NCBI GenBank assembly: GCA_016708725.1
Contig: JADJFE010000032.1
Location: 248,001 to 312,000, forward strand
DNA: 64,000 nucleotides
Reading direction: 5' to 3'
From: Candidatus Aalborgicola bjergmarkensis
GTDB taxonomy: Bacteria > Pseudomonadota > Gammaproteobacteria > Burkholderiales > Burkholderiaceae_C
In this document: piece by piece, positions 15,746 through 25,500 of the stretch
How the letters are laid out: each line of letters opens with the position of its first letter
Numbering within the stretch: the stretch's first letter is position 1
Made by a program: the position numbers and the translations under genes
The notes under the pieces: model-generated
Databases searched by the model: none
Told to the model about the DNA's origin: nothing
The model's input: the letters and a program-made list of their open reading frames with translations, nothing else

Positions 15746-15871
15746 CCTGGGGCGATGCCCCAGGCTGGTATGCTGTCGGGCCTTTGGCCCTGCAAAATCG
15801 GACGTGCCCGTTTGCCCGTTTCTTAAGCGCCAACGGCGCGACCGCATACCAGACTGGGGCACCGCCCCAGG
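15746..15871. repeat. palindrome-ended element, copy C (complete)
   Basis: 126 bp, with left end 15746-15771 and right end 15846-15871 as 26-bp inverted repeats (two mismatches). Each end is itself the palindrome CCTGGGGC-N3-GCCCCAGG. It lies 40 bases before the DUF4132 start. Confidence 0.9.
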
Positions 15872-15911
15872 AACTGACCCATTGAACGATCAACCGCCCC
15901 AGGAATGCACC

Positions 15912-18878
15912 ATGGCCAAAACCAAAGCCAAAACTGATCCCTTCCTCGCCCGTCCCGACGACAGCCGTGCTACATCGGCCTGGCTGACCAAACTGCAGGC
16001 GCATGCGGCGAGCGCCAAGATTCTCCCCACCATCCCCCTGGATGTGAATATCGTCCTGGTGCGACCAAGACATACCGATGCATTCCTCAACGATTGGGAT
16101 AGCCTGATCCAATGGCATGGACCGGGCGTGTTTGATCATCTGGCCGCCCATCTGACGGACAAGCGCATCGTCAAGCTTGTGGACAGCTTTCGCACCGACG
16201 CGGCACAAGCCTTGTTGCTTGGCAGACTGAACCTGCCCGAGGTTCGCGAAGTGGTGGCCGAGCGTGCCGAACGCTGGCCGCTGTATACCTTGCGCGGACT
16301 GCTGGCGCTCAACCCAAGCCGCGACCAGCCCGCCGCCCAGCTCTTGCAACGCCTGCTGTACACACACACTGAGTGGTTGGCGCCCTTGCAGGCGGCGCTT
16401 GCGGCTGAAGGCGACGAAGCACAAAGCCGGACCCTGGCACGTCTGCTCGTACCAACCGAAAAGGTGACCGAGGCGAGCTTCGACGAATTGCCCGCCCTGT
16501 TGCGCACGCCGCCGTGGCGCTCCAATGCGGCGCGCGTCGAGCTGCCGGTGCTGGCCCTCACCCCTCGGCGCGAACCCGCGCTCGTTGACTGGTCGCGTTG
16601 GCGCGGCGGGACGGTGGAGCCCAGGCCGCAAATGCGGTCTAGTTACTCGAGCGATGGCCGTTTTCAGGTTGAAGAAGATTTCATGTGGTGCCTGGATTAC
16701 ACCCTGAAGGCGGGAGACGACGAGGTTGCAGCACTGCGTCGGCACTACAAGACCGACTGGAATCTGTCGGCTCTGGCCCTATTTCTCTGGGGCGTGAAGC
16801 CCGACCACATCGCCACCGTGCAGGCTAATAACGCGCTTGGGCCGGACGATCTGCGCCAGCCGCCGGGGCGTACAGAGAAACTCCTAAACCATCTTGGCCA
16901 TCTTGACGACGCCTTGGCGCTGTTCCTCCTGCGCTTGCAATCGCGCTCCCCTGTCACTGGGGGATATTATTACGAATCCATGTATGGTGCCCCCGACACC
17001 TGTGGCAACCCGGTCACGCGTCTGCTCAAACGTTTTGGTGCCGAACACATCGACGCGATCTTGCCCGTCATGCCTCCCGCAACGACAAAGGGCGCACAGA
17101 TGATCATGGAAATTGTCGATTCCGACGCATTGGCGCTGCGCCTTTCGCAGTTCGTCTATGCCGTGCGTAGCCAGTTGCGCACCTTTGCCCGCAACTGGCT
17201 GCTGGCGCATCCGCAAACCAGCGCCAGGGCGTTGATTCCGGTTGCTTTTTCTGCGGATGCCGAGAACGCTGCGCATGCCCGACAGAACCTCCTTCTACTG
17301 GCCAACGAGGGGTACGCTGCGGTGTTGCGTGCGCAGGCCCAGACTTACGGCGCATCGGCCCTTGCCGCCGTCGAGGCCCTGCTGGCGACGCCAGCGGAAG
17401 CGCTACTGGAAGCGCTGCTACCTCCGCAGTTGCCCAAAATTCCCGCCTGGCTGATTCTGCCCAGGCTGCCGCGCCTGTTGCTGGAGAACAGTGGTCATGC
17501 CGTGCCGCTGGCAAACATGCCCGACGCCTTGATGCCGCTGGCCTTGAGCAAGGGCGGCATGGGCTATGCCGGGCTGGACCTGCTGCAAGCCGCAGTCACG
17601 CCCGAGTCGCTGGCCCGCCTGATGCTTGGTTTGTTCGAACAGTGGCTGGACAACGGCATGCCGCCCAAGGATCGCTGGATATTCGAATTGCAGGGCCGTC
17701 TTGGTAACGACGCCAACGCGCGTGCTTTGGCGCCGCGCATCCGCGAATGGCGCAGCCACCTCGACCGCGTGCGCAGTTACGAAGGGCTGGAGATGCTGGC
17801 CCGGATCGGCAGCGACACCGCGCTGATGCTGCTGTCTACCTTCAGCGAGCAAAAGCGCTACGGCGACCTCCAGGAGCGTGCGGCCAAGGCGTTGGCGCGC
17901 GTTGCCGAAGAGCGCGATCTGACGCTTGAGCAACTGGCCGACCGCACCGTGCCGACGCTGGGTCTGGATGAGCGTGGCCGCTTGCAGCTGGACTTCGGCC
18001 CGCGACAATTCACCGCCAGTCTGGACCTTGACCTGCTGCCACAAGTCCATGACGAGGCCGGAAAACGCCTGAAAGACCTGCCCAAGCCCGGTGCCAAGGA
18101 CGATGCGGCGCTGGCCAAGGACGCCGTTGCCGACTGGAAGGAGTTCAAGAAGCAAGCCAAGCTGGTCGCCAGTACGCAAAACGTGCGGCTGGAGGCGGCG
18201 ATGTGCGGGCAGCGCCGCTGGCCGGTTGCCGACTTCCTGGCCTTCTTTGCCCAGCACCCTGTGTTGCGTACCCTGTGCCAGCGGCTGGTCTGGGCCGCGT
18301 TCGATGCGGCAGGGGCAGTGGCCGCAAGCTTTCGCGTCAGCGAAGACCTGAGCCTGGTTGATGTGGACGATGCGCCGTGCGCACCCGACGCCGCGTACTG
18401 CATCGGTCTGCCGCACGTGCTGGAGCTGGCGCAAGACCTGCGCAGCCGCTGGCTGGCGTTGCTCGCCGACTATGAAATTCTTCAACCCTTCGAGCAACTG
18501 GTGCGGGCCACCTACGCGATGACCGCAGAGGAAATGTCACTCAACGTCTTGCCTCGCTACAAGGACCGCAAACTCAGCACCGGCAGTCTGCTCGGCCTGG
18601 AGCAGCGTGGCTGGAAACGTGGTATCGGTGACGGTGGCATGGTTGACAGCCTGACCAAGCCGCTTGACGACCAACACAGCGCTGTACTGTATTTGGGCTA
18701 TAGCGAATGGTTCACCGGCGCTGCGCCGGATGTCAACGAAGAACAAGAGATTCGGGGACTGAACCTCGTGGGCCGCACAGGTGCAACGCCCTCGCCAGCC
18801 TGGAGTGATCTTTCAGCCATCGTGCGTAGCGAGATGCTGCGCGACCTGGAGAGGCTGGCGTGGCATACGCGGGATTGA
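15912..18878 (+). CDS. DUF4132 protein (YehI/MolR-like)
   Basis: A 988-residue protein starting MAKTKAKTDPFLARPDDSRA at ATG 15912, with AGGAA 8 bases before. The longer frame, open from 15726, only translates repeat element C. Repeated helical segments through the middle suggest an armadillo/HEAT-like scaffold. The last 300 residues hold the DUF4132 part (VADWKEFKKQAKLVASTQNVRLEAAM, RRWPVADFLAFF, RLVWAAFD, LSLVDVDD, ending near GWKRGIGDGGMV). In E. coli the homologue carries a WGR domain and lies in the yeh/mol locus; I do not see a WGR motif here. Elements C and D flank the gene closely. Confidence 0.75.
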   Translation: MAKTKAKTDPFLARPDDSRATSAWLTKLQAHAASAKILPTIPLDVNIVLVRPRHTDAFLNDWDSLIQWHGPGVFDHLAAHLTDKRIVKLVDSFRTDAAQALLLGRLNLPEVREVVAERAERWPLYTLRGLLALNPSRDQPAAQLLQRLLYTHTEWLAPLQAALAAEGDEAQSRTLARLLVPTEKVTEASFDELPALLRTPPWRSNAARVELPVLALTPRREPALVDWSRWRGGTVEPRPQMRSSYSSDGRFQVEEDFMWCLDYTLKAGDDEVAALRRHYKTDWNLSALALFLWGVKPDHIATVQANNALGPDDLRQPPGRTEKLLNHLGHLDDALALFLLRLQSRSPVTGGYYYESMYGAPDTCGNPVTRLLKRFGAEHIDAILPVMPPATTKGAQMIMEIVDSDALALRLSQFVYAVRSQLRTFARNWLLAHPQTSARALIPVAFSADAENAAHARQNLLLLANEGYAAVLRAQAQTYGASALAAVEALLATPAEALLEALLPPQLPKIPAWLILPRLPRLLLENSGHAVPLANMPDALMPLALSKGGMGYAGLDLLQAAVTPESLARLMLGLFEQWLDNGMPPKDRWIFELQGRLGNDANARALAPRIREWRSHLDRVRSYEGLEMLARIGSDTALMLLSTFSEQKRYGDLQERAAKALARVAEERDLTLEQLADRTVPTLGLDERGRLQLDFGPRQFTASLDLDLLPQVHDEAGKRLKDLPKPGAKDDAALAKDAVADWKEFKKQAKLVASTQNVRLEAAMCGQRRWPVADFLAFFAQHPVLRTLCQRLVWAAFDAAGAVAASFRVSEDLSLVDVDDAPCAPDAAYCIGLPHVLELAQDLRSRWLALLADYEILQPFEQLVRATYAMTAEEMSLNVLPRYKDRKLSTGSLLGLEQRGWKRGIGDGGMVDSLTKPLDDQHSAVLYLGYSEWFTGAAPDVNEEQEIRGLNLVGRTGATPSPAWSDLSAIVRSEMLRDLERLAWHTRD

Positions 18879-18946
18879 TATGGATTGATCGATTGACAAA
18901 TTGACCGATGCGGGAATACATATACCGTGGCGTACATCGTGGCATA

Positions 18947-19072
18947 CCTGGGGCGATGCCCCAGGCTGGTATAAGGTCGGGCCTTTGGCCCTGCAAAATC
19001 GGACGTGCCCGTTTGCCCGTTTCTTGCGCGCCAACGGCGCAACCCCATACCAGCCTGGGGCATCGCCCCAGG
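18947..19072. repeat. palindrome-ended element, copy D (complete)
   Basis: 126 bp with perfect 26-bp terminal inverted repeats (18947-18972, 19047-19072). Its core is nearly identical to that of copy E. It is preceded by CGTGGCGTAC and TCGTGGCATA, as is copy C. Confidence 0.92.
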
Positions 19073-19145
19073 AACACGACCCGGAACGCGACCCAGGAAC
19101 GCCCCCCGGAACACGCCCACGGAATACGGCCCCGGAACCACATTG
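19071..19145 (+). repeat. degenerate 12-13-bp direct repeats
   Basis: Five or six units of the type GGAACACGACCC, GGAACGCGACCCA, GGAACGCCCCCC, GGAACACGCCCAC, GGAATACGGCCCC follow element D. A shorter version follows element B (about 15626-15670), ending in both cases with CCACATTGAT. They therefore belong to the right flank of the element family. Confidence 0.7.
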
Positions 19146-19185
19146 ATTACCATGGAAACCCAAGACCCGAATGATCCGCCGCGTA

Positions 19186-19311
19186 CCTGGGGCGATGCCC
19201 CAGGCTGGTATAAGGTCGGGCCGTTGGCCCTGCAAAATCGGACGTGCCCGTTTGCCCGTTTCTTGCGCGCCAACGGCGCAACCCCATACCAGCCTGGGGC
19301 ATCGCCCCAGG
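19186..19311. repeat. palindrome-ended element, copy E (complete)
   Basis: 126 bp with perfect 26-bp terminal inverted repeats (19186-19211, 19286-19311). It is nearly identical to copy D in the same orientation and ends 46 bases before the VWA start. Confidence 0.92.
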
Positions 19312-19357
19312 TACGCGACCCAGGCATCGCCCCCGGAACACGCCCCAGGACCACACC

Positions 19358-20503
19358 ATGGCCACACCCCCTGCAATTGCTGCAATCGCGCTGACACCTG
19401 CCGAACGCTGGCTGCTGCTGCTCGGCGAAGCCGCCCAACCCAGCCTGCCTGCGGCGGGTGCGTCGGGCATGGCGATGGATCAGGCGCTGGCCTGGTTGTA
19501 CGGACGCGATGGCGAGGCTTTTGGCGCCGATGCGCTGGATCGGCAAGGGGGCAGCGAAGCATCGCGCCTGATGGTGCCGGAGTGGATCAACCGGATTCAC
19601 GAACTCTTTCCCAAGGAAACCATCGAGCGTCTGGAGCGCGATGCCATCGAGCGCTACCACATCGACGAAATTGTCACCAATCCCCAAGTCCTTGAGCGGG
19701 TCGAGCCGAATCCGGCCTTGCTGGCAGCGGTGCTGCGCACCAAGCACCTGATGAACCCGGACGTGCTCGCCATGGCCAGGAAACTGGTTGCCAAGGTGGT
19801 CAGCATGCTGATCGAAAAACTTGCCCGCGAGGTCGTGCGCTCATTTTCCGGCCATCGGCAGCGGCAAAGCCTGTCGCGACACGGAGCTGCCAACCAGTTT
19901 GCCGCGCGGGAAACCGTGCAACGCAACCTCAAGCACTACGACCCGCAACGCCAGCAACTCATCGTCCGCCAGCCGCTGTTCTTCAACCACACCCGCAAAC
20001 GCCTGCAACGCTGGCAAATCTTTCTTCTCGTTGATCAGAGCGGCAGCATGGTCGGCAGCGTCATCCACGCGGCGGTGACGGCTGCTTGCCTGTGGAATCT
20101 GCCTGGCGTGCGCACGCATCTGCTCGCTTTCGACACCAATGTCGTTGACCTCAGCGATGAAGTCCACGACCCCGTGGAAACGCTGATGCAGGTGCAACTC
20201 GGCGGCGGCACCGACATCGGCAAGGCCGTCGCCTACGCCGCGCAGAACATCGAAGTGCCCAAACGGGCCATCGTCGTCATCATCAGCGATTTTTTCGAGG
20301 GCGCGAATGAGCATGTCCTGCTGAACCAGGTCGCTTCGCTGATCGGCCAGGGTACGCAGGTGCTGGGTCTGGCGGCTCTGGACGAAGCAGCCAACCCGGT
20401 GTTTGACCGCGAACTCGCCCGTCGAATGGCCGATCTGGGCGTCCATGTCGGTGCCATGACGCCTGGCCAGCTGGCCGGCTGGCTGGCCGAAAAGTTGCGA
20501 TAA
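19358..20503 (+). CDS. VWA domain protein (YehP-like)
   Basis: A 381-residue protein starting MATPPAIAAIALTPAERWLL at ATG 19358 with CCAGGA 8 bases before; the frame open upstream is repeat sequence. A helical N-terminal half is followed by a VWA domain with an intact metal site: LVDQSGSM (D226-x-S228-x-S230), LGGGTDIGKAV for the threonine and VIISDFFEGA for the aspartate. VWA proteins pair with MoxR ATPases, so this is the probable partner of the ATPase at 11045. Separation of the two by 7 kb including a transposase is unusual for a MoxR-VWA pair but matches the yehL-yehP gene order. Confidence 0.88.
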   Translation: MATPPAIAAIALTPAERWLLLLGEAAQPSLPAAGASGMAMDQALAWLYGRDGEAFGADALDRQGGSEASRLMVPEWINRIHELFPKETIERLERDAIERYHIDEIVTNPQVLERVEPNPALLAAVLRTKHLMNPDVLAMARKLVAKVVSMLIEKLAREVVRSFSGHRQRQSLSRHGAANQFAARETVQRNLKHYDPQRQQLIVRQPLFFNHTRKRLQRWQIFLLVDQSGSMVGSVIHAAVTAACLWNLPGVRTHLLAFDTNVVDLSDEVHDPVETLMQVQLGGGTDIGKAVAYAAQNIEVPKRAIVVIISDFFEGANEHVLLNQVASLIGQGTQVLGLAALDEAANPVFDRELARRMADLGVHVGAMTPGQLAGWLAEKLR

Positions 20504-20529
20504 CAGGGCATCAACAGAACGTCAAACCT

Positions 20530-22545
20530 ATGCGTCCCGATCTGCTGCACCTCTCGCCGGAAGCCCTCACCCAGTTGACCAATGCCGGGCTGGTCAAACG
20601 TGCCGTGCGCGAGCGCGAAGCGGGTTATGTGCCGCATCTGACGCTTCAGGCCGATGCCACGCTGCTGGCGGCCTTTCCCGATGGCGTGCACATCCGCTGG
20701 CCAGCGGGCAAACCACCGGCCCAGGCGCAGTGCAGCTGTCCGGCGACGGGGATTTGCCGCCACCGCATCATCACCGCCTTGCAGTTTCGCGCCGAAGCCG
20801 CTACGTCCGCGCCACCATCCGCAGGCCAGCCCGTACCACCGGCTTCGCCCGGTGCAGCCAGCGATGCGGCAATTTCCGCTCTGTTGGTGCCCGCCGTGCT
20901 GGCGCGGGCGCACAAGGAGCGCGACGCCGGGCTGACCGTACTTGTGCGCCGCCGTGCCGCCGACGAGCCTTGCGACACGGCGCGGCTGCCTGCGGCCACC
21001 GTGCGTTTTTGGGCGGGCGCGGCGATTGAGGCGGCGCGTTGCGACTGCATCCAGCAGACGGCTTGTGAACACGTTGCGCTGGGGGTCTGGGCGTTTCGCC
21101 AGGCGGATGCGCAAGCGCCGACGGCAGCGAGTGTGGACGTGCGGCTGGGGGCGCCGGGTGCCGCCGTTGTGCTCGACCCCGGCCCGTACCGCGATTACCT
21201 GGGCGCGCTGCTGATGCATGGCGTCGTTTCCGGCACAGCCGGGTCTGCCCAGGCGCTCTCTCTGGCGCGCACTGCTGCAACCGACGCCGGTGCCGAGTGG
21301 ATGGTTGCCACCCTGGCCGACCTGGAAGACTGGAGCACCGCCTGGGCGGCGCGCAGTGCCCGCTACGCTGCCGAAACCGGCGTTGATGCGGCCACCGAAC
21401 TTTTTCTTCGGCTCAAACTCGGTGCCGCTGCGGGCCGGGCCAGGGCGGTTCTTGGCATTGGCCAGCCGCACGAAGTGGCACTTGACCGCCTGCGCCTACT
21501 CTGCCTGGGCGCGCGCACCGAACGTGACGGCGACGCTCGGCGTACCCGGCTGGTGCTGGCCGACCCGGATACCGGTACGCTGATGGCCCTGGTCCACGAC
21601 TGGCAAGTCCCGCCGCCCGCAGACCCGACGGTCACCGACGGCCCAGGGGACGCGGCCCGGCGCGAAGAGCAGCAACGCGCCAGCGAACGTGTGGCGCCCG
21701 GCGTCAAGCTCGCAGCGCTGGTGGGCGGGCAACTGTTGTCGCGGCAGGCACGCCGCTTTGCCGATGGCCGCATCGCCCTGGCCCGCGCGCGCAATGCGCA
21801 AAACAGTCTGCTGCCGCAATCGGGCGGCTGGGACGATCTGGCGCGGCCCTTGCGTACCACCCTGGTGGCCGATCTGGTGCGCGAGCGTTCCCGCCATCCC
21901 CTGGTGGAGGCCCGGCAGGCAGCGGGCGCTTTTGTCGTGTTCAGCCCGGCGCGCATCACCAACACCTTCTTCGATCCGCATGCGCAGACCGTGCAGTGCA
22001 CCGCGCTCGACACCGAAGGTGCAGCGTTGCTGCTCACGCGCAGCCACACGGTGCAATCGCGCCGGGCGCTGGAAAAACTGGCCGGAGCGCTCAGTGGAGT
22101 GCACGGCAGCTGTCGCCATATCGCCGGCCAGCTCTCCTGGCAGGGGAGTCTGCCGACGCTGGAGCCGTGGAGCCTGGTGTGCGACCAGACCCTCTCGCTC
22201 GATGACACCGACGCGGTATGCGGCGACGCCGACGCGCTGGCAGCGCTGCCCCTGGGACGTGCACGCACGGCGGACGATGACCCCTTGCTGGCCACTTTAC
22301 TTGTCGTGCGCGCCCTGCTTGCTGCGCTGCTGCACCACGGCATTGGCGCGTTACCACTGTCCTGGTTGGCCGACAGCCGCAGCACCGTTGAGCGCCTGCG
22401 CCAGATCGGCTGGCCAGCACTTGCCGATGCCCTTGCCGCACTCAACGCAGCGTTGCAAGAGCCGCAAACAGGACGCCTGGCCCGAGAATTTGCAAGGCTT
22501 GCGATGCTGCGCCAACTGCACGAAGATGCGTTGGCTTCGGGTTAG
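20530..22545 (+). CDS. SWIM zinc-finger protein (YehQ-like)
   Basis: A 671-residue protein following the VWA gene after 26 bases. It carries two SWIM-type motifs: CSCPATGICRH (Cys68, Cys70, Cys76, His78) and CDCIQQTACEH (Cys171, Cys173, Cys179, His181). SWIM fingers bind DNA or protein. Two motifs in one protein is a notable detail; whether the E. coli homologue also has two I cannot check here. The remaining 480 residues are helical without recognised catalytic motifs. It is the last gene of the yeh-like set; the next gene starts 34 bases on but encodes a secreted protein with a different role. Confidence 0.85.
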   Translation: MRPDLLHLSPEALTQLTNAGLVKRAVREREAGYVPHLTLQADATLLAAFPDGVHIRWPAGKPPAQAQCSCPATGICRHRIITALQFRAEAATSAPPSAGQPVPPASPGAASDAAISALLVPAVLARAHKERDAGLTVLVRRRAADEPCDTARLPAATVRFWAGAAIEAARCDCIQQTACEHVALGVWAFRQADAQAPTAASVDVRLGAPGAAVVLDPGPYRDYLGALLMHGVVSGTAGSAQALSLARTAATDAGAEWMVATLADLEDWSTAWAARSARYAAETGVDAATELFLRLKLGAAAGRARAVLGIGQPHEVALDRLRLLCLGARTERDGDARRTRLVLADPDTGTLMALVHDWQVPPPADPTVTDGPGDAARREEQQRASERVAPGVKLAALVGGQLLSRQARRFADGRIALARARNAQNSLLPQSGGWDDLARPLRTTLVADLVRERSRHPLVEARQAAGAFVVFSPARITNTFFDPHAQTVQCTALDTEGAALLLTRSHTVQSRRALEKLAGALSGVHGSCRHIAGQLSWQGSLPTLEPWSLVCDQTLSLDDTDAVCGDADALAALPLGRARTADDDPLLATLLVVRALLAALLHHGIGALPLSWLADSRSTVERLRQIGWPALADALAALNAALQEPQTGRLAREFARLAMLRQLHEDALASG

Positions 22546-22579
22546 ACTCGTCGCTCGGCGCATAACCAGGGAGAAATAG

Positions 22580-25500
22580 ATGGCGCGTTTCCTTGTGGGT
22601 TTTCTTTCGGGTTTGCGGTTTTACAGCGCGCTTTTTCTCTCCCTGCTCACGGCCCTGCACGGTGTGGCTGCCGAGCCGGAGTTGGCCACCCCGACACCCC
22701 TTGCGGCACGGCTGGACCGCAGCACCGTGGAGGCACGCGGTAAACAATCCGCTTTGCTGCGTGTTAATGCCTTTGGCCGCTATGCCGTGACGGTGAACAG
22801 CTCCCAGGGTGTAGCCTTGCAGGTGGTGGATCGCATGTCGGGTATGGGCGAACCCAGCGGCCAGCCCGGCAGGCAGGACGGGCGCCTGGACTTCTTCCTG
22901 GACCGTGGTGCATACAAGGTGCTAACCCACGCTGCCGCTGACGGCAAAGGCCAGGCCAGACTGGCGGCGCATGCTTTTGTGGAGTTGCAGACACACGCCC
23001 CGTTGCTGGTGGAGCATCGTCTGGAGCAGTCCACGCTGGGCGATTTTGAGCAGCGCTCGTACTGGCTGGAAGTCAACGAGAAGCGTTTTGTTGCCATTGA
23101 AGCCGCTGGGCGCCACCTGGCTGACTTGCGCCTTTGGCGTGACGGTACCTGGCTGGTGGATGCCAAGCCACAGCTGGTGCAAAGCCAGGCACGCCCCGCA
23201 CAGCCTTTGCAAGTTGCCCGCCTGACGGCAGAGCTCACGCCGGGTCTTTACCTGCTCACGGCCTATGGCGGCCCCAGCCTGGCCTGGACCGAAGCGTCCA
23301 CGCAAAAGCCCTTCTATCTGCGTATGGGCATCCCCACGCTGGCGCCTGCCATGCGCCAGCCGTTTACCATCAGTGAATTTGGCACGGACCGTTTCCTGGT
23401 GCCAGCGGGCCCCAATTACTTCCGGCTGGAGTTGCCCATTGCCAGGAGCGCCAGTCTGCAAGTGGGGAGCTATGCGCAGGACAATCCGTTTGCGGCCAGC
23501 GGGTCAGGCGCCAGTATCGACAAACGCTCGGTTCCTCCGGTTGCCGAGTTGCACACCGTCGGTAGCAATGCGCTCAGGCTGCTTACCGTGAGCGGTGAAG
23601 CAGGCCAGGCCTTGGTGTTGCAACACTTTGAAACCAGCAGCACGCGCAGCTGGGAAGGGTCTGGCCCGCATTGGATTGCTTCCATCCATGCGGGAAGCGC
23701 CAGCGACAACGCGGGTGCCTGCGCCATCCTGACGCGCAAGCCACGCTCAGGACGTGAAACGTATCTGGACGAACAGGTGATTGGACTGGGCGGTGGTGCA
23801 CAGTGGCGTCGCCGGTTTAACCTGCTGGGGGAGAACACACTGTTCGTCAAATTATCGGAGCCCTCCAGGATTCGCGTTGCAGGGACTGGCATCCAGGCGC
23901 AGTACCGCTTCCAGCCTTTCCTGACTTCGTACCCTGTCGATTACAAGCTGCCGCCGTGGCGTGACAGCGGCGCAGAATTTGACCTGGACCGTGGCCTTCA
24001 TGTGCTGGCCATTGCGCCTACGGCCAGGGGCATTCTTGATCTGCATCTGTCCACGGCGGGTCGGACCATTGACCCTGCCTTCACGCCGGTGCGTGCCAGC
24101 GCGCAGTTTTCGTCCGTGGTGCTGGAAAATGGCCAGACTTACACGCTGTATCTGAATTCCCAATCCGGTGTCCCAAGCGGCATCGTGGTGCGCAAGCTGC
24201 CCATTGATCCGGTAATTCCTTTGCCGGTGACGCAGCACGCTGGCGAAGCCTTGACGATTCCCCTGCAGCTGGCCGAGCCTGGCGTACTGCGTGCCCTGAC
24301 GCAAAGCGGGCAGGCCCTGGACCTCACCCTGGACAATGGCCAGAGCGGTCCTGCGCTGGAGCTTCAACCTGGTCGCTACCAGCTGGTGATGCCCGCACAC
24401 GCGCAAGAGCAAAGTTATTCCCTGGGCCTGGAGCCACTGCGGCTGGCAAGCCGTACCGTGCTGCCACAGCTGCCCGATGCACGTCTGGCTGGTTTGCCCA
24501 AATTTCCGGTGCTGCTTGCCGACAGCCCACGCTTTGTTGATCTGGAGCGCAACAGCAGCACAGTGCACAGCGTGCGGGTGGACAAACCGGGGCTGTATCG
24601 GTTTGAATCGACCGGCCTGCTGGAAACCAGCGGTGCGGTCAGAACCCGCGTCAATCCGTCCTTGTTTGAAGATACCGGCAATGGCGTTGGCCGCAACTTC
24701 CTGATCCAGCGCTATCTGCGCGAAGGGGATTACCAGTTGCGCGTCACCACGCAGGGCCAGACCGAGGGGCATCTGGGCGTGCAACTGGTGCGCAACGAGG
24801 TCCTGGACGGCGGGAGTCTGCGCGAAGGCCAGGTGGCGCGGGCCAGGCTGCCCAGCGGCCAGGCCATGGCCTACCGCTTCAGCATTGCGCGGCGCGGCAG
24901 TTACCAATTACAGGCGCTGGGCTTGGGCCGCTTTTTCGATGTGCGGCTGGAAGACGCCGCTGGCTGGCCTTTGGGTGCGCCGGTGCAGCAGGGCGACCTC
25001 AGTTGGCAATTCGAGCCTGGCAACTACCGGGTGCTGGTGCTGCCGCAAACCGCCGACGCCCGCGTGCTGACACGCCTGGACCGCTTGCCCGAGCCGGTAC
25101 GTTTTAGCGGACACGGGCCGCACCGCATCGCGCTGGAAGCCACGGTGGCACACACATGGCGGGAGCCCGCCAAGGGCGCGCAGCGGCTTGCGGACCAATG
25201 GGAGTTTTCCCTGCCGGCCCCTGCGGACGTCACCATCACCCTGGACAGTGACATGCAAGCCGAGCTTACCCATCTTACCCATGCCAACGATGCCCAAAAG
25301 ACCCCAAAGACTGTCCTGGCCAGGGTTGAGGCGGGCAAAGCCTGGCAGGGGCCGCTGCCCCAGGGGCGGTATCTGCTGCACGCCAGCAACAGCCGCGCCA
25401 ACAACCATGTGCCCTATACCTTGCGGGTTGCCAGCACCCAACTGTTGGTCGGCCAGTCGCGCAGTGTCACGGCCCCGGCATCGCTGCCGGTGTCGGTCGG

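Larger units (their letters stand above)
15336..15911. other. 576-bp repeat-filled gap before the DUF4132 gene
   Basis: The gap is almost entirely repeats: an R2-type inverted-repeat element (15358-15550), palindrome-ended element B (15548-15626), short GGAACRCG-type direct repeats (about 15626-15690), element C (15746-15871), and a leader carrying the ribosome site of the next gene. Open frames here are made of repeat sequence and are not genes. Confidence 0.8.
18879..19357. other. 479-bp repeat-filled gap before the VWA gene
   Basis: It contains palindrome-ended elements D and E as a direct pair 239 bp apart, a degenerate direct-repeat block between them (19071-19145), and a short leader. 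The block GGAACACGCCCCAGGA before the VWA start belongs to the right flank of element E and carries the likely ribosome site. Confidence 0.8.

Noticed and set aside
15160..15885. Plus-strand frame of 241 codons after the transposase
   Set aside because: It translates the R2-type element and palindrome elements B and C, so it is repeat sequence and not a gene.
19071..19145. Possible CRISPR array in the GGAACRCG repeats
   Set aside because: Units are 12-13 bp, degenerate and have no spacers; there are no cas genes.
18733..19747. Minus-strand frames spanning elements D and E
   Set aside because: They are repeat-derived and run antisense into the DUF4132 and VWA genes.
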